64,000 nt of DNA from Oegoconia quadripuncta (Eukaryota > Arthropoda > Insecta > Lepidoptera > Autostichidae), in contig OX438749.1 in NCBI GenBank assembly GCA_949316235.1, forward strand, positions 10,372,914 to 10,436,913, given 5' to 3'. This document shows, in pieces, positions 1-11,676 of this stretch. Numbering within the stretch: the stretch's first letter is position 1; every line of letters starts with the position of its first letter. The notes beneath the pieces were generated by a model, which saw nothing but the letters and a program-made list of their open reading frames with translations, was not told the origin of the DNA and made no database searches. The translations under genes and the position numbers were made by a program.

Positions 1-280
1 TGGTTAATAAACGTTCCACGAATTTTATTACAAATATCAAATAAATTAAAAGTTTAGGTAACCTTCGAAGGACTATGATATTTATTTATTTTCGGGAAAG
101 GATAGTCGTTACATTATAATGTAAAGTAGAACAAAATAGTCATTGCATAGACAGAAATAGTCTCCACAGATTATCATCGACATAAACCGAAAAAGATTTA
201 AAAGTTAAATAATTATCTTTAATATTTTCGTCAAATGCGGCTAAGAATCTGGCCCATCGTATAGTCTTTAATATAAATAA
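1..280. other. AT-rich sequence, nothing recognised
   Basis: No convincing open reading frame, repeat or RNA signal is visible here. Confidence 0.5.
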
Positions 281-718
281 AAACCAGCCAAGTGCGTGTA
301 GGGCCACGCGCAGTGTAGAGTTCCGTACTTGCTTGTTGTTGTTTAATAAATAATTTTCAACGGGGAGTAGATTTTATATGTTTTTCGACTATTACTCATT
401 AACTTGTAAAACCTATTTAGCACTTTAATGCTTAATATTTTTTAAAAGGAACACTAAATCGAAAAACTGTTTAGGATAAACTCTAATATTTTGAACGACC
501 TACCCAACAACACCACGATGGGGTACAAAATTAAATGAAAATTCATCCCCAATTTACGTGTAGGGGTACCTCCCCTAAACGTAAAAGAAAATATTTTTCA
601 ACATTTACATAAAATTTAAATAAATTCCAAATTACAGTTTTCTAGTTACTAAGAGCCTCTGCGCTAAGCTTCGGACAGACAGACAGACGGCACTTGTTGA
701 CCACGGAACCCTAAAAAC
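281..718 (+). repeat. Diverged lepidopteran interspersed repeat
   Basis: The left edge (CCAGCCAAGTGCG near 284) and the right edge (CACGGAACCCTAAAAAC, 702-718), with GGACAGACAGACAGACGG just before the right edge, match the layout of a very common moth/butterfly repeat that begins GGCCAAGTGCG and ends GGAACCCTAAAAA. That family is recalled from memory. The interior is AT-rich and non-coding. Its class (non-autonomous DNA element or other) cannot be settled here. Confidence 0.5.
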
Positions 719-1177
719 TATACTCAAATCGGACCGTCGTTTTTCGTTGTGAGTTAAAAAATTTTGAATTTTAAGTCTCAGGAAGTATTGTCGGTTGTAA
801 TGGTACACATTGTTTTGATTTATAAATAACTTTGTACAGCTCTACACAAAATGAGGTCAAAGTAGTGTTATACTTATCATCCTTATGTGTCAGGGTACTT
901 TTACCCATTGGTGGCCATTCACCACGCACCCTTGCCTGCGAATGATTAATTTCCGTAAGGAAAACTAATTTCATTGAATCCAGAACTTTGTCACCACAAA
1001 AAAGACCATGGATTTATTGAGCCCGACGTTTCTATACATTTACAGGCCCACAGACAAAAACTGTAATAAAATAATAAGGAAGAATATATTATTTATTAGG
1101 AGCCCATATTGTCCCTGGGCAGTGATAGGAAGAATAAGTAAAGAAAATTTGAATCGTAATGAAACTACATTGAGAGC
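719..1177. other. No feature recognised
   Basis: Only short chance reading frames are present. Nothing repeats elsewhere in the window. Confidence 0.5.
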
Positions 1178-1334
1178 TTTTTTTTATGCACGACGAAGTG
1201 CCTACTTGACCTCAATCACACCTGATGATAAGTGAAGATGAGGTCGATGGTGGAAGCGTATTGACCCGGAAACCCCAACACATTTGGGGGACTGGCTATC
1301 CAGATTTAGATAAGATGGTGGTAGCTAGCCAGAG
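1178..1334 (-). mobile_element. SINE A copy, internally deleted
   Basis: On the minus strand the 3' tail (poly-A after GTGCAT) starts at 1178 and the body runs to AGCTAGCCAG near 1334. It shares CCTGATG.TAAGTGAAGATGAGG and the TGACCCGGAAA block with the other copies. The middle CTTATCTCTGACAACC...GGCGGC block has been lost, and the copy stops before the tRNA-like head. Confidence 0.8.
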
Positions 1335-1433
1335 CTCTTTTGTTTGGGGGTACTTGTGTTTTAATGACTATTCCGCTTACCCCCCTTGAGGTTAGTCGTG
1401 TTAATTTTTTTTTTTGATAATTTGTTCATATCT

Positions 1434-1669
1434 CTTTTTTATGCACAACTGGTTAGCACTTAATCTCAATCACACCTGATGTTAAGTGAAGGTTAGGTCG
1501 AAGGTGGAAGCGTACTGACCCGGAAACCCAAATATTTGGGGAACTGGCTATCTTATCTCTGACAACCTGACCACAACAATGCTATTAACATTGTTATTTG
1601 GCGGCAGATTTAGATAAAACGGTGATAGCTAGCCAGGCGGACATTTAAAATGCCCTATCACCAACCATC
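1434..1669 (-). mobile_element. SINE A copy, 5'-truncated
   Basis: The poly-A tail (seen as T) at 1434 is followed by ATGCACAACTGGTTAGCAC, the CACACCTGATGTTAAGTGAAG block, TGACCCGGAAACCC, CTTATCTCTGACAACC and the GCTAGCCAGGCGGACATTTAA block. It lacks the tRNA-derived head with the B box. It lies about 100 bp from the preceding copy in the same orientation, so the two are separate insertions or a local duplication. Confidence 0.85.
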
Positions 1670-2487
1670 TTACTATAATATACTAAGTATTCTCATTTCG
1701 AAAAAGCGAAATAATATTCTATAGGTATATCTAAGCAGTATTAATCAACGCAGCACTCTCACAGCAAAGTATGATACTTTTACCCCCACTAACACAAGAT
1801 TAATAAAAGCAACCGGAAAAAATGCTAAACTAAATACTGACCTATGTCAACAATAAATAGATTAGATATAAATGACTGTCAGATTTTTATGAGCGTTTTA
1901 GCGACAAATCAAACACAGCTACCTCTGTGGTTGGTTTTTTAATAGTCAAAGTTTAAACCCCATTTATCGTTCTTGTGAACTTTACGCTCGGTTATGTTAC
2001 CAACGATTCCAAATTGGGTTGTTCTCACAACGAGGGACATTTAACGTACCCTATCCACGAGAAATGTTAGAAAATTTTAATATACGACCCCTGGACCCTT
2101 TGGCTTGGAGACGTCATGCGCAGGTGTTGTGGTCGAATGGAATTAAACTTACAACTTTATACGAGGGGCGAGTATTGTTTGGCGGCATTTAAACTGTTTG
2201 AGATAGTGTAGTTATAAAAATAATAATAAATAGTGCTAGTAATAAATAAATGAGTCCACAGGCTGAAATGCGACAGGATCGAATGCATGTAAAAGGAATC
2301 TTGCAGAAGATTGATGAGTTACATAAAATGTTGCAAATAAATACTATTTACTATCTATTATGAATAATCCTGTAAAACCCACATCCCTGAAAACTGATGT
2401 TCCTTTGGAAATGTAATCGATATAGGAGGTGTGCATTTAGTGTGAATTGTTCGGAAATTGTTTATTTAATAGGACGATTTAGAAATA
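1670..2487. other. No feature recognised
   Basis: AT-rich sequence. The slightly GC-richer stretch about 2060-2200 has no intact reading frame and no match elsewhere in the window. Confidence 0.45.
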
Positions 2488-2642
2488 TGTTTGTTTGTTT
2501 GTAAACGCTTTATTGTCCAAAAAGCGAGACATTAATTTTACTTTTACCTATCTATTAGTTATGTACCTACCAGAGTATGAGTACAACGGCGGACTTATCC
2601 TATACAGGGATTTCTTCCAGTCAATCATAGGGTTAGTTAGAA
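2488..2642 (-). mobile_element. LINE 3' untranslated end
   Basis: Read on the minus strand this is a LINE-type 3' end: CTGGAAGAAATCCCTGTATAGG, then AAGTCCGCCGTTGTACTC, then a tail region ending AAGCGTTTACAAACAAACAA. The same blocks recur at 24574-24664 on the plus strand and, more diverged, at 52867-52962. No coding part remains. Confidence 0.6.
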
Positions 2643-2749
2643 GTTAACAAATTTAAACTAAAACAAATAGCAACACACTAATGACTATAATAGGTATGTG
2701 TGTGAAAAGACAAACTTTCCGCACTCCTAATAGCTGAGGAATATTTGCT
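2643..2749. other. Spacer between two repeats
   Basis: Short AT-rich sequence with no recognisable content. Confidence 0.4.
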
Positions 2750-2984
2750 TTTTTTTATACACAACGGGTTAGCACTTGACCTCAATCACACCTGATGTTA
2801 AGTGAAGATGAGGCCGAAGGAGGAATCGTACTGACCCGGAAATCCCATGTTATTTGGGGAACTGGCTATCTTATCTCTGACAACCAGAACACAACAAGGC
2901 TATTAACATTGCTCTTTGGCGGCAGATTTAGATGAGATGGTGGTAGCTAGCCAGGCGGACATTTAAAATGCACTACCATAAACC
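2750..2984 (-). mobile_element. SINE A copy, 5'-truncated
   Basis: Tail at 2750, then the conserved body including TGACCCGGAAATCCC, CTTATCTCTGACAACC and the AGCTAGCCAGGCGGACATTT hairpin arm. It stops before the tRNA-like head, as in the copy at 1434. Confidence 0.85.
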
Positions 2985-5900
2985 TTTATTGAATGGCATG
3001 ATCTAATATCTCATGATGTTATTCGTTGTATGTCGGACTTGTATTCTCGTTGATGACAATTACTTTCGGCATCGTACAATATTTTAGAATAATTAAATGT
3101 TATTTACTACAAACTTCCACTCTTTTTTAGTCTTGCTGGTGAAAATAACAGATCTATAACCAAATAGGTATTCCTGTCAACTGTAGCTGCTCTAAACCTA
3201 ACATCTCTCTTTTGTTTTTATATTCTTTGTAATTTATTAAATTAATTTAATAAAATCATACTGCTGTTTTTCTATACCGCTGATCATTGGTAATTGAATA
3301 CCTTCACCGTTGGTAACTAAAAATTAAAAGGCTACTCTACATAAAGACGTTATACATTTTGTATAAATTCCCATGAGAAATTCTCACATTTGGTAGAGAT
3401 TTTATACGAACTCGAATAAAGATAACATTATGCCCTGACTTCAAAGCTATCGGCAAACAATTCCAGCTAAATACTTCCAATATATATGATAGAGATAATG
3501 TAATTTGGTTTCTCTATAGTGAGATTATTCGCCGGGATCGACATCCATTAACTGAAGCAATGGGAGAAATCCATCCATATTTATTTATCGCTTTCGACGG
3601 TATTGGCAAGAGGGCGCAATTACATCTACCCTCACGCTACTGCAATTTTGCAAATTGCTGATTTTACTTCTGCCGATGGCAAGACGATGAAATTGCAAGT
3701 CGTTATCTGCATTAAAGAGCCAGTCTTCACTACACGGATTCCTTTTGACATGACTCTTAACCCAAGTTGAAAGTGAAAGAAAGTCATCATTATGTTATAT
3801 ATCGCTTACATATAAGAATATGCTATATCTGTTATGATTTCAGCAGCCAAAATAAAAAAACAAGCTGATGTTCAAGTATACTGGTATGTAGTATAATAAC
3901 CATACCTATTTTAGGAAATCTTAAAATCGAATAAGTATAAGCTAAACTTTAACGTTACTTGTCACTATTTGAAAGATATTTTTAACAGAAATTGCTGCAA
4001 GTAAGTATCTCCAGAAGCTCTTAAATCTCAAAAATAAATATATTCCAATAACAGTGGTAAAACGTTCTCCTAAAACTGGTGTTGATTACAATAACGTTAG
4101 TTGTGAGATTAACGAGCCGCAAACACGCGATAAGAGGCGTTTTTCATATGTGAAGTGTGCTTATGCATATTTGATTGAGCGTAGCATTGGCATAAGTACC
4201 TGCAAATGTTTGCACTTGCCACCTAATACAGCACTTAACACTTTAGTCATACAGCTCACATCATATCTATTGCACACATAAATAATTTTGCAGTAAAAGC
4301 TATTCAAGACAAGAATAATGTCAAGGGCGACCGCATTGCATACTTATTCTTTGCACCTCGATGTAAAATAAAGCATAATTTTAAATTGACGCCATGATGA
4401 GGCGTGATTGATGCTAAATAATATAGAATAGTGTACTAATAACTAATAGGGTGTTACATGTTAATTATACTGGCGTTAAGTTACAAAACTGACATAACCT
4501 GGCTTTTAAATTAAATTATACATTTATGATGTATCAGTAGCGAGAATAAAGCGTGTCTACAAATGTAGAAGTTGCGTAAGTAGAATGCTATGCGACTTGC
4601 GCAGGTGCCTTGCAATTACCATAGCAAAATCGTAATTCATAGTTACCAAACCGACAATTATTAACAAAAGCAAAACGAAGTACATAACTATACTCGCTTT
4701 GATCATTTAAATGGATTTATATATCTATAGCTAACTGTGACGGAATGCAATCAATGAATAATAACTTGAATAATGTAAGTGATAGAGTAATAAAATATGC
4801 ATTCAAATTGTTACTAAATGTTGAGCTATTTATTGCATAACAGTTTTTGCTTACGTTTAAATAATATTACAGCATTAGAAGATATCATATATCAAAAGAA
4901 TAATGAAACCGAACACAATAACGCTTGGAGGCTGAATTCTCTGGATAGTACTTTGTATTCGAGTACCATTATCTTGGTCTTACTTTCCGTTTCCGTGCTG
5001 TCGCGGGGCAAATCCCCAATCCCCGTTCCCTAAGTCCATACACCATTAAACGCAAGCGTTCGCAGTTTATAAAAATACTCTCGTCCCGTACGTGATACAC
5101 TTTCCGCGGCCTTTTTGGGGTTCCCTGAGAGGTAGATCCGGAATCCCTGAGAGGCAATTACAAAGAAGTACCGAATCCCTCCCTCTCCAGGTTTGGAGCT
5201 TCTTTGATATCTAATTTTTCTTTTTGATGAGGATCTGTTATTATTAAGTTAATACATAATCCAAATTATCACGCTGAATTAAGACCGATACTTAATTGGC
5301 CATTTGTAATTAGCATTAAGAGAAAATAATACAATAGTTCCAATATGGCCAATATCTACTTATTTTACTCTAAAGAACGTAACAATAAGGTATTACGTGT
5401 AAACTTTCTTCCGAACCATTTTGTAACTTCTATTCTGGTCGCCGTTTTTCTTGCAAAGATTTTGTTTGGATTAGTCGTGCAAAGATTTATTACGCGTTCC
5501 TTGCCATCCTTCGTTTTAAACTTCAGGTAGACTTTGTCTGCGTGTGAACTGCAGAACATCTATCTTTGGAGCAGCTTAACGATATGATGAAGGGCGCTTA
5601 AAGGCTTTGGAGGGTATTGTTACACAAATAACTCGATTTACATCGGATCGCTTTCTAATTAACCTTGTTGATTAGCTTGGAGGAAACCTCAAAGTTATTT
5701 CAGGCTCTGTATGAAGTCGCTTTGACGACGACATCTCGTATTTATTGAAGCTGGATAATAAATGAAGTGACGGAAGCATTGTTGAATCCAATTACGTTTG
5801 AATTGAAGTAGAGCTTTTACGACTCGGATCTTCTTGGAAACTCATCATTGTTGCTTATTGTATTTTCATTTATACTGTGACACATTTTTTACCACAAGGA

Positions 5901-7030
5901 TCGAAGTAAGCCGCCGTTGCAAGATTCAGTCCTGGAAACAATCAATTTACAAACAAATGTAGTAGAAAAGATGGATGATGCGGGAACTTGAAGATCCGAT
6001 ACCCAAACTATCGAATGCGTGATAGATTTCGGCCTATGTACACAAGCCAACCAAAATTGGTTCTCGGAAATTTAAAATTATTCTCTGGCACATGACAAAT
6101 AAAGCGGTCGGGATTTTTGTTAGGCAATCTTCAGTGCTCGGTAAACAAACCTTACCATAAAGGAAATTCGACAATGGAATCCGATGAGTACCTTCTCTAC
6201 GAGGAAAATGTAAAAAGCAACTTGTATTGATCTCTGTTCCGATTGGGAAAATATAGTGGGGCATAGCATTCCATTAATGAAAACGGATCTGTGATTGATT
6301 GCCGACTCAATTTATAATGTAAATACAACACGTCTTCTTTATCCTCTCCTAGTAGATTGATCTCGCATATGTTCCAAATATTTTGTTACATTTGTTTTTT
6401 GAAGTTGAAAAACATGCACAGTCCACCGTAGCTGAAGTTTAATTTTGATAGTACCAAACAATATTCTATTTCTGTTATCCAACACAATTTCCATACCTTG
6501 TTAGTTTAGGGAAACAAAGATCAACAATTCGGTTATATTATCATAAACCAACAAAGATCATCACTCTGGGGAAATCTATCGTTATTCTAGAACTAGAGCA
6601 CACCACGAGCAGTAGTACAAGATGAAATCAAAATTCACCCCGAAACAATCCAAGCCTTCGATCAACTTTGAACGTTACTTTTTATAGATATCAAAGAAAG
6701 CTTACAGAATTCTGCTTACGATGACTGTGACGCAGAAATCTGATCTTTTCCATTGTTATCAGCATAATGTTGATTAGAGGAGAGAGGTATCCGCGTTTGG
6801 CAAGGCTCTTGAATATTAACGAACTGATAATGCGAGTGTACTTTAGAGCAAGCATTCACATTCTGAGATCTTGCCAAAATTAGACGCAATAAGAATTAGT
6901 CTTCCATATTGCTTTCTACTAAACTTGATCAATCAGATTTTTGTTAAATACGTTTTTACCTTCACTAGTGTTTGTATGTTATTACCATTTATCTCGTTGA
7001 CTGGGCCGATTTCGAGAGGGTTTTTTCATT
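2985..7030. other. 4 kb without recognised genes
   Basis: Mostly AT-rich. Two less AT-rich patches, about 3570-3740 and 4940-5200, have no intact coding frame. The stretch 5300-6300 carries several 60-76 codon frames on both strands, none with a family motif I recognise. An old, unrecognised transposon or conserved non-coding DNA is possible in 5300-6650. Confidence 0.4.
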
Positions 7031-7054
7031 GATAGATAGATAGATAGATAGATA
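7031..7054. repeat. (GATA)6 microsatellite
   Basis: Six perfect GATA units. On the minus strand they would be a (TATC)n tail after about 280 bp of non-repetitive sequence (to about 7330). That arrangement is typical of a 3'-truncated LINE, but I cannot name the element. Confidence 0.85.
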
Positions 7055-9049
7055 AAGCGTTTGCATATTACAGAAACACATACAAAAATATTCGACGCAA
7101 CAATAATTCTGCTTGGTGTTATTCTTACACAATGTAGCCTTATTTCACAGTAATAAAAATAAAAATTAAAATTAAATACAACTGTTACAACTTATAATAG
7201 AGTTGTATGTGTATCTGTACCACAAATGGGCCATCGCTCAGTGTGGATCCTCACCTATAGCGGTAAGACACTGATTTTCAGCTAGTGCCCTGCGAGAGAA
7301 GGCGAGGGTAGGGTACTAGTGCAAAAATTTTCAATAACAATCATAAGTGTATATCTAAGTCTTACTTCAGGGCATGTTTTTAAATAGACGTTATCATTAT
7401 ATACCACTAGGGGGTGCTGCAACAAATATTATTTTTTACCAAAGGGATTGAACCACCAAGCATTGAAAAAAATTGAGTACGTTACGATAATTTTTTATTC
7501 GACTATTAATACCAATAGTTATTTGAAGGATTAAAAAAAAGAACAACAATAAAAGTGACTTGTGTTGTCGTTTATATTTTGCAGTGTAATCTAATGTCAC
7601 TGGTCACGCACACAACGGATGAAAACAAATTTATTCTAAATTTTGAGACAGGCACATCAAATTAAAAAGTATTAAAAAGTAAAATAAAGTTGACCCTACG
7701 TCAGTCGTAACATTAGACCTTGTACTTTTCTTATCTCATGTGCCATAGAACTTAAAATAATGCTACTGTTGCGCTACCAACCTACAATAGACAATTAGAT
7801 CTACAGTATTTTATTCATAAAGGAGATTTCTAAGACGTCTCTAATTTAAACTTTATAGAGCTTTGTATCATGGGTTTTTAATTTTTATTATAATAGAAGC
7901 GAATACAATAACTTACTCGTATAATATAATGTGAAGACCTATAAACATTCTGATTATAAATTATTTGGATTCCTCGTACCATTTACCTAATAATCTCTGA
8001 TTATTCCCAATGGACTAACTTTGAAACTCTGAAGTTACCGTCTGTTTAATAGCTTATTTTGTGTATGTGACTAATTAGTGAGCATACTAACCAATCACGT
8101 ATCTTAGTATGATTTAATAGTTCTCTATAAATGTTTGTTTAGGTTTTACATATTATAGAACTGAATTCAGAGAGAAAGTACGAGTAAAATGCTATTTGTC
8201 CACCCGCGATTTAGTTTTTCGCGAATATTTCAAAATAATTTTACCGGATTCTCTACAAGAATTTAACACATTTTTTCAGAGGCTCAAAGGTGAAAAGGTA
8301 ACAAACAGACAGAGAGTTATTTTCGTATACCTATGGTATACGAACCTATAACCTGGTATAGATTATGATTTGAATGATATATTTGGAAAAGTTCGACCCT
8401 AATTAATATATTTACGATATTGGTATTACGAGATATTTATAAAAGGATGTAGGTACAGTCACCTTCAGCTAAAATAATACCATTATGTTTCTCAGCGCGC
8501 TACATCTGTTGTATAATTACATTGAGCCGTGCAAGACAAAACAAAAAAAATTGATATCGATAGCTTGTTTTACTACATAATTAATGCAATAGCTCTAACG
8601 TGCTAGTGGGTATATACTTAGCTACGTTACGACAAACATAACACTTCCATTGTAAGAGTCTCGCTGCGCCCACATTTTCGAAAGCGTCGCGCGGCCAGCA
8701 TGCACTGGTAATGTTACGGTCATAGTGCAGTCAACATGTACATTATAAATACGTAATGCCTAAAAACGAAGTACCCTACTTACCTAAGTGTAAAGGGAAC
8801 TTCCATATCCCATTATATTTCTTCAATTTCATGAATGAGATTATGAAAATAAATACAATATGATTACGTTGAACAGTTACCAAAATGGTTGCCATAAAAC
8901 TCGCGTGACTGTTCGTGCACGTTACTTTTATTGCAGATGACACCAGGTCCAGATTGTTATCTCTTAATTTGAACACCCACGTGTTAATTACGTAGTTTGA
9001 CGATATCATCGTAATTGTACTGTGTCACGTTATGTCGCTGTATTAAAAG
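7055..9049. other. No gene recognised
   Basis: 7055-7330 may be a LINE 3' untranslated region belonging to the GATA tail on its left. A small perfect palindrome (CGTATACC, loop TAT, GGTATACG) sits at about 8325-8343. The rest is AT-rich with only chance frames. Confidence 0.4.
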
Positions 9050-9077
9050 GTAAACAAACAAAATATTGTTTGTTTAC
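9050..9077. repeat. Perfect hairpin, 12-bp arms
   Basis: GTAAACAAACAA (9050-9061), four-base loop AATA, then its exact reverse complement at 9066-9077. The low-complexity arms make a chance origin possible. Confidence 0.8.
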
Positions 9078-9516
9078 GTGGAGGTAAACACTAAAATTAT
9101 AGAAGAGAATTCATACACGTAGGTAATTAAGACTCTTTAAGCATATGAATTACCTACTTGTTATTTAATGTTTTGCATTCGTGAAAATCCACTAATGTCA
9201 TTAGAAGATAATATTCATCGATCTTAACCTATTTTCAGCAACGCCCATTCCATTTAGAACTCCTTTTGTATTGAAATTAACTTGTATTTTTAACGAAAAA
9301 AGTACGAGGTTTTATGTTCGACTGTGTATATTTTTTTTAACTAATATACCTAATACTTTGCTTATTGTGGTGCTATTTGCGTAATGAGAAAATTAAGTAC
9401 CGGTATGGATAGTTAAGTGACTTTAATTTACCGGTGATAAATCTCTTACTATGAGCCACACAAGAAAGCTCAAGGTCACGCAATAGAGAGGGCGATGGTC
9501 GGCGCTTGACTACATC
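9078..9516. other. No feature recognised
   Basis: AT-rich sequence lying just 3' of a full-length SINE A copy. No gene signal seen. Confidence 0.4.
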
Positions 9517-9850
9517 TTTTTTTTTATGCCCGACGGGTTCGTACTCGACCTCAATCACACGTGATGTTAAGTGAAGATGAGGTCGAAGGTGTAAGCGTAC
9601 TGACCCGGAAACTCCAACACATTAGGGGGACTGGCTATCTTATCTCTGACAACCGGAACACAACAATATTAACATTGCTGCTTGGCGGCAGATTTAGATA
9701 AGATAGTGGTAGCTAGCCAGGCGGACATTTAAAAATAAATAGCCCTACCACCAATCAAACCGAGTACTTAAACATGTACCCCGCTGGGGATCGAACCCGC
9801 GACCTCCGAATCGTAAACCCAATTTTGTTAACATTGAGCCACGGAGGCGG
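9517..9850 (-). mobile_element. SINE A, full length
   Basis: One of the most complete copies. On the minus strand it begins with a tRNA-derived head (CCGCCTCCGTGGCTCAATGT, then the exact polymerase III B box GGTTCGATCCC). It continues through the body with the paired blocks TGGTGGTAG and CTACCAC.A, and ends in a poly-A tail after the CACCTGATGTTAAGTGAAG-like 3' block at 9517. SINEs of this kind are transcribed by polymerase III and moved by a partner LINE's proteins (family knowledge). Confidence 0.92.
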
Positions 9851-9877
9851 TTAAAAACACATCGAATCAGGAATGTA

Positions 9878-10170
9878 GAAATCCGTAGTAGAACGAAAGT
9901 CACCAATATAGCCCAGCGGTTCAGTATGTTGAAGTGGCAGTGGGTAGGGCACATTGCTTGAAGAACTGAAGGCCGGTGGGGCATTAAAGTTTTTGAGTTG
10001 ACACTCCCTACCGGCAAGCGCAGCGTAGGACGTTTATCCACCAAGTGGACCGACTAAATAATGAATGCCCCGAGAAGTCGCTGGTCGGAGAGCATACGCA
10101 GTCTCTTTAGAAATTGATGGAGAAACCTATGTTTAGCAGTGGACGCCCTGTGGGTGACATGATGATGGAT
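9878..10170 (+). pseudogene. RTE-type LINE remnant (ORF C-terminus)
   Basis: A single frame read from 9878 resembles the C-terminal end of RTE-clade LINE proteins. It shows EIRSRTKVTNIAQRF, LKWQWVGHIA, RTEGRW, KVFEL, GKRSVGRLSTKWTD and a final RSRW near 10078. At least four stop codons interrupt it, so it is dead. It ends in ATGATGATGG, the TGATGATGAT-type tail usual for these elements. It lies between two same-strand SINE A copies. The family assignment rests on remembered motif order in other insect RTE elements. Confidence 0.7.
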
Positions 10171-10229
10171 AGTTCAGTGATCAATAATTAGTCGTTTGCT
10201 ACTGGACTTATGTTTTATAATTAATCTAT

Positions 10230-10556
10230 ATTTTTTATGCACAGCTGGTTAACGCTTGGCATCTCAAACTTACCTGATGTTAAGTGAAGATGAGGCCTAA
10301 GTTGGAAGCGTGCTCACTCGGAACTCCCAACTGATATAAGGAACTGGCCATCTTATCTCTAAAAGTCACACCAATGTTAGCAACATTGTTGCTTGACGTC
10401 AGATTTAGGAAGATTTGTGGAAGCAGTAACTATCAGAACGGAGATGTAAAAATGCTCTACCACCAACTAAACAAAGTACTCAATTTGTACCTGAGCTGGG
10501 AATGGACCACGCTACCTCCGTTTTATAAAACCTAATTTATTGAGCCAAGGAGGCGG
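10230..10556 (-). mobile_element. SINE A, full length but diverged
   Basis: All blocks are present in order from the tail at 10230 to the head ending GAGCCAAGGAGGCGGTC at about 10556. There are many substitutions (for example the B-box region and the CTGACCCGGAA block), so this is an older insertion than the copies at 9517 and 11348. Confidence 0.85.
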
Positions 10557-10589
10557 TCGATTGATAATGACAATTGCATCCTTTTATTT

Positions 10590-10745
10590 GACTACAGTCA
10601 GCCCCAGTCCTCATTGAACCGCACCTGGAAACTTTTTTAATTCGTCGGTCCACTTGGCGAGAGACGTCCTACAATCTTCTATAGTATGTGATCTCCACAC
10701 TAGAACACATCTATCTCAACGGCCATCAGCTCTGCGTCAAATCAA
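10590..10745 (-). pseudogene. Short RTE-type LINE remnant
   Basis: On the minus strand a frame containing SLAKWTDELKKFPGA resembles the RWTDDL...AG...W segment that ends RTE-clade ORFs. Only about 150 bp is recognisable, and it runs opposite to the RTE piece at 9878, so it is a separate insertion. Moderate to low certainty. Confidence 0.4.
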
Positions 10746-11347
10746 TCGACTATATTCAATACTAGCTGATTGAGATCGAATTTATACAAATAGATATAGA
10801 AATTTGTAATACTCCTACTTTGCTACTTAGTTGGGAAGCATCTAAAACAAGTATATAGACCCAAGACTCAAGGAAGTGCTGCAATGAAGAATCAAATTGA
10901 CTTCTAGGCGATTCAATTAAGCTGCACGATAAGTGCAAGTTTGCAAACAAGCGTGCGAGCAACTAGCCAAGTTTGTACGAACAAGTTTATCAAAGAGATT
11001 GTAGCTGGAACAAGTTAGCCTTCATCAGGCACTAGATATATGCGCGGTGTTTGCTCGCATACAGTAAATATTGATGCAAAGTGTTTGGGATGGGAATTTG
11101 CATCGTTCGGATCGAATGGAAACTTATTAAAAGCTGATAACGACGAATCATTGATAAAGATGAAGATAGAAGATACCCTAGTTCCCCAAAAACTGGAAAG
11201 CCGGAGCTTGTGGGTGATGCGTCTGAGGAACGCCATACCCATTGGCGGGAGGAGCATTCGCTTTCATCGTTTCTTCCACCTAAAGAGAAACTTCCCGCTG
11301 GTCAGGATTTGTCATGGTTGACTTGGAAATCCCTGAATAGACTTAAT
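10746..11347. other. Unrecognised stretch with a 93-codon frame
   Basis: A plus-strand frame from 11040 to 11321 and an antisense frame (11015-11257) are both open, which marks a stop-poor patch rather than proving a gene. The plus-strand protein shows no motif I recognise, and no splice sites were convincing. Confidence 0.3.
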
Positions 11348-11676
11348 CGCCTCCGTGGCTCAATGTAAACAACATTGGGTTTACGATTCCGAGGTCGCGG
11401 GTTCGATCCCCAGCGGGGTACATGTTTAAGTACTCGGTTTGGTTGGTGGTAGGACATTTTAAATGTCCGCCTGGCTAGCTACCACCATCTTATCTAAATC
11501 TGCCGCCAAGCAGCAATGTTAATAGCATTGTTGTGTTCCTGTTGTCAGAGATAAGATAGCCAGTCCCCCAAATGTGTTGGGATTTCCGGGTCAGTAAGCT
11601 TCCACCTTCGACCTCATCTTCACTTAACATCAGGTGTGATTGAGGTCAAGTACGAGCCCGTCGTGCATAAAAAAAA
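11348..11676 (+). mobile_element. SINE A, full length
   Basis: It starts CGCCTCCGTGGCTCAATGTA and carries the B box GGTTCGATCCC near 11400. Inside are nested hairpins: TGGTGGTAG (11444-11452) pairs exactly with CTACCACCA (11479-11487), and GGACATTT pairs with AAATGTCC (11452-11468). The 3' end is CATCAGGTGTGATTGAGGTC, then TCGTGCAT and poly-A. The flanks share only AGACTT (just upstream and just after the tail), a weak candidate target duplication. Confidence 0.93.
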
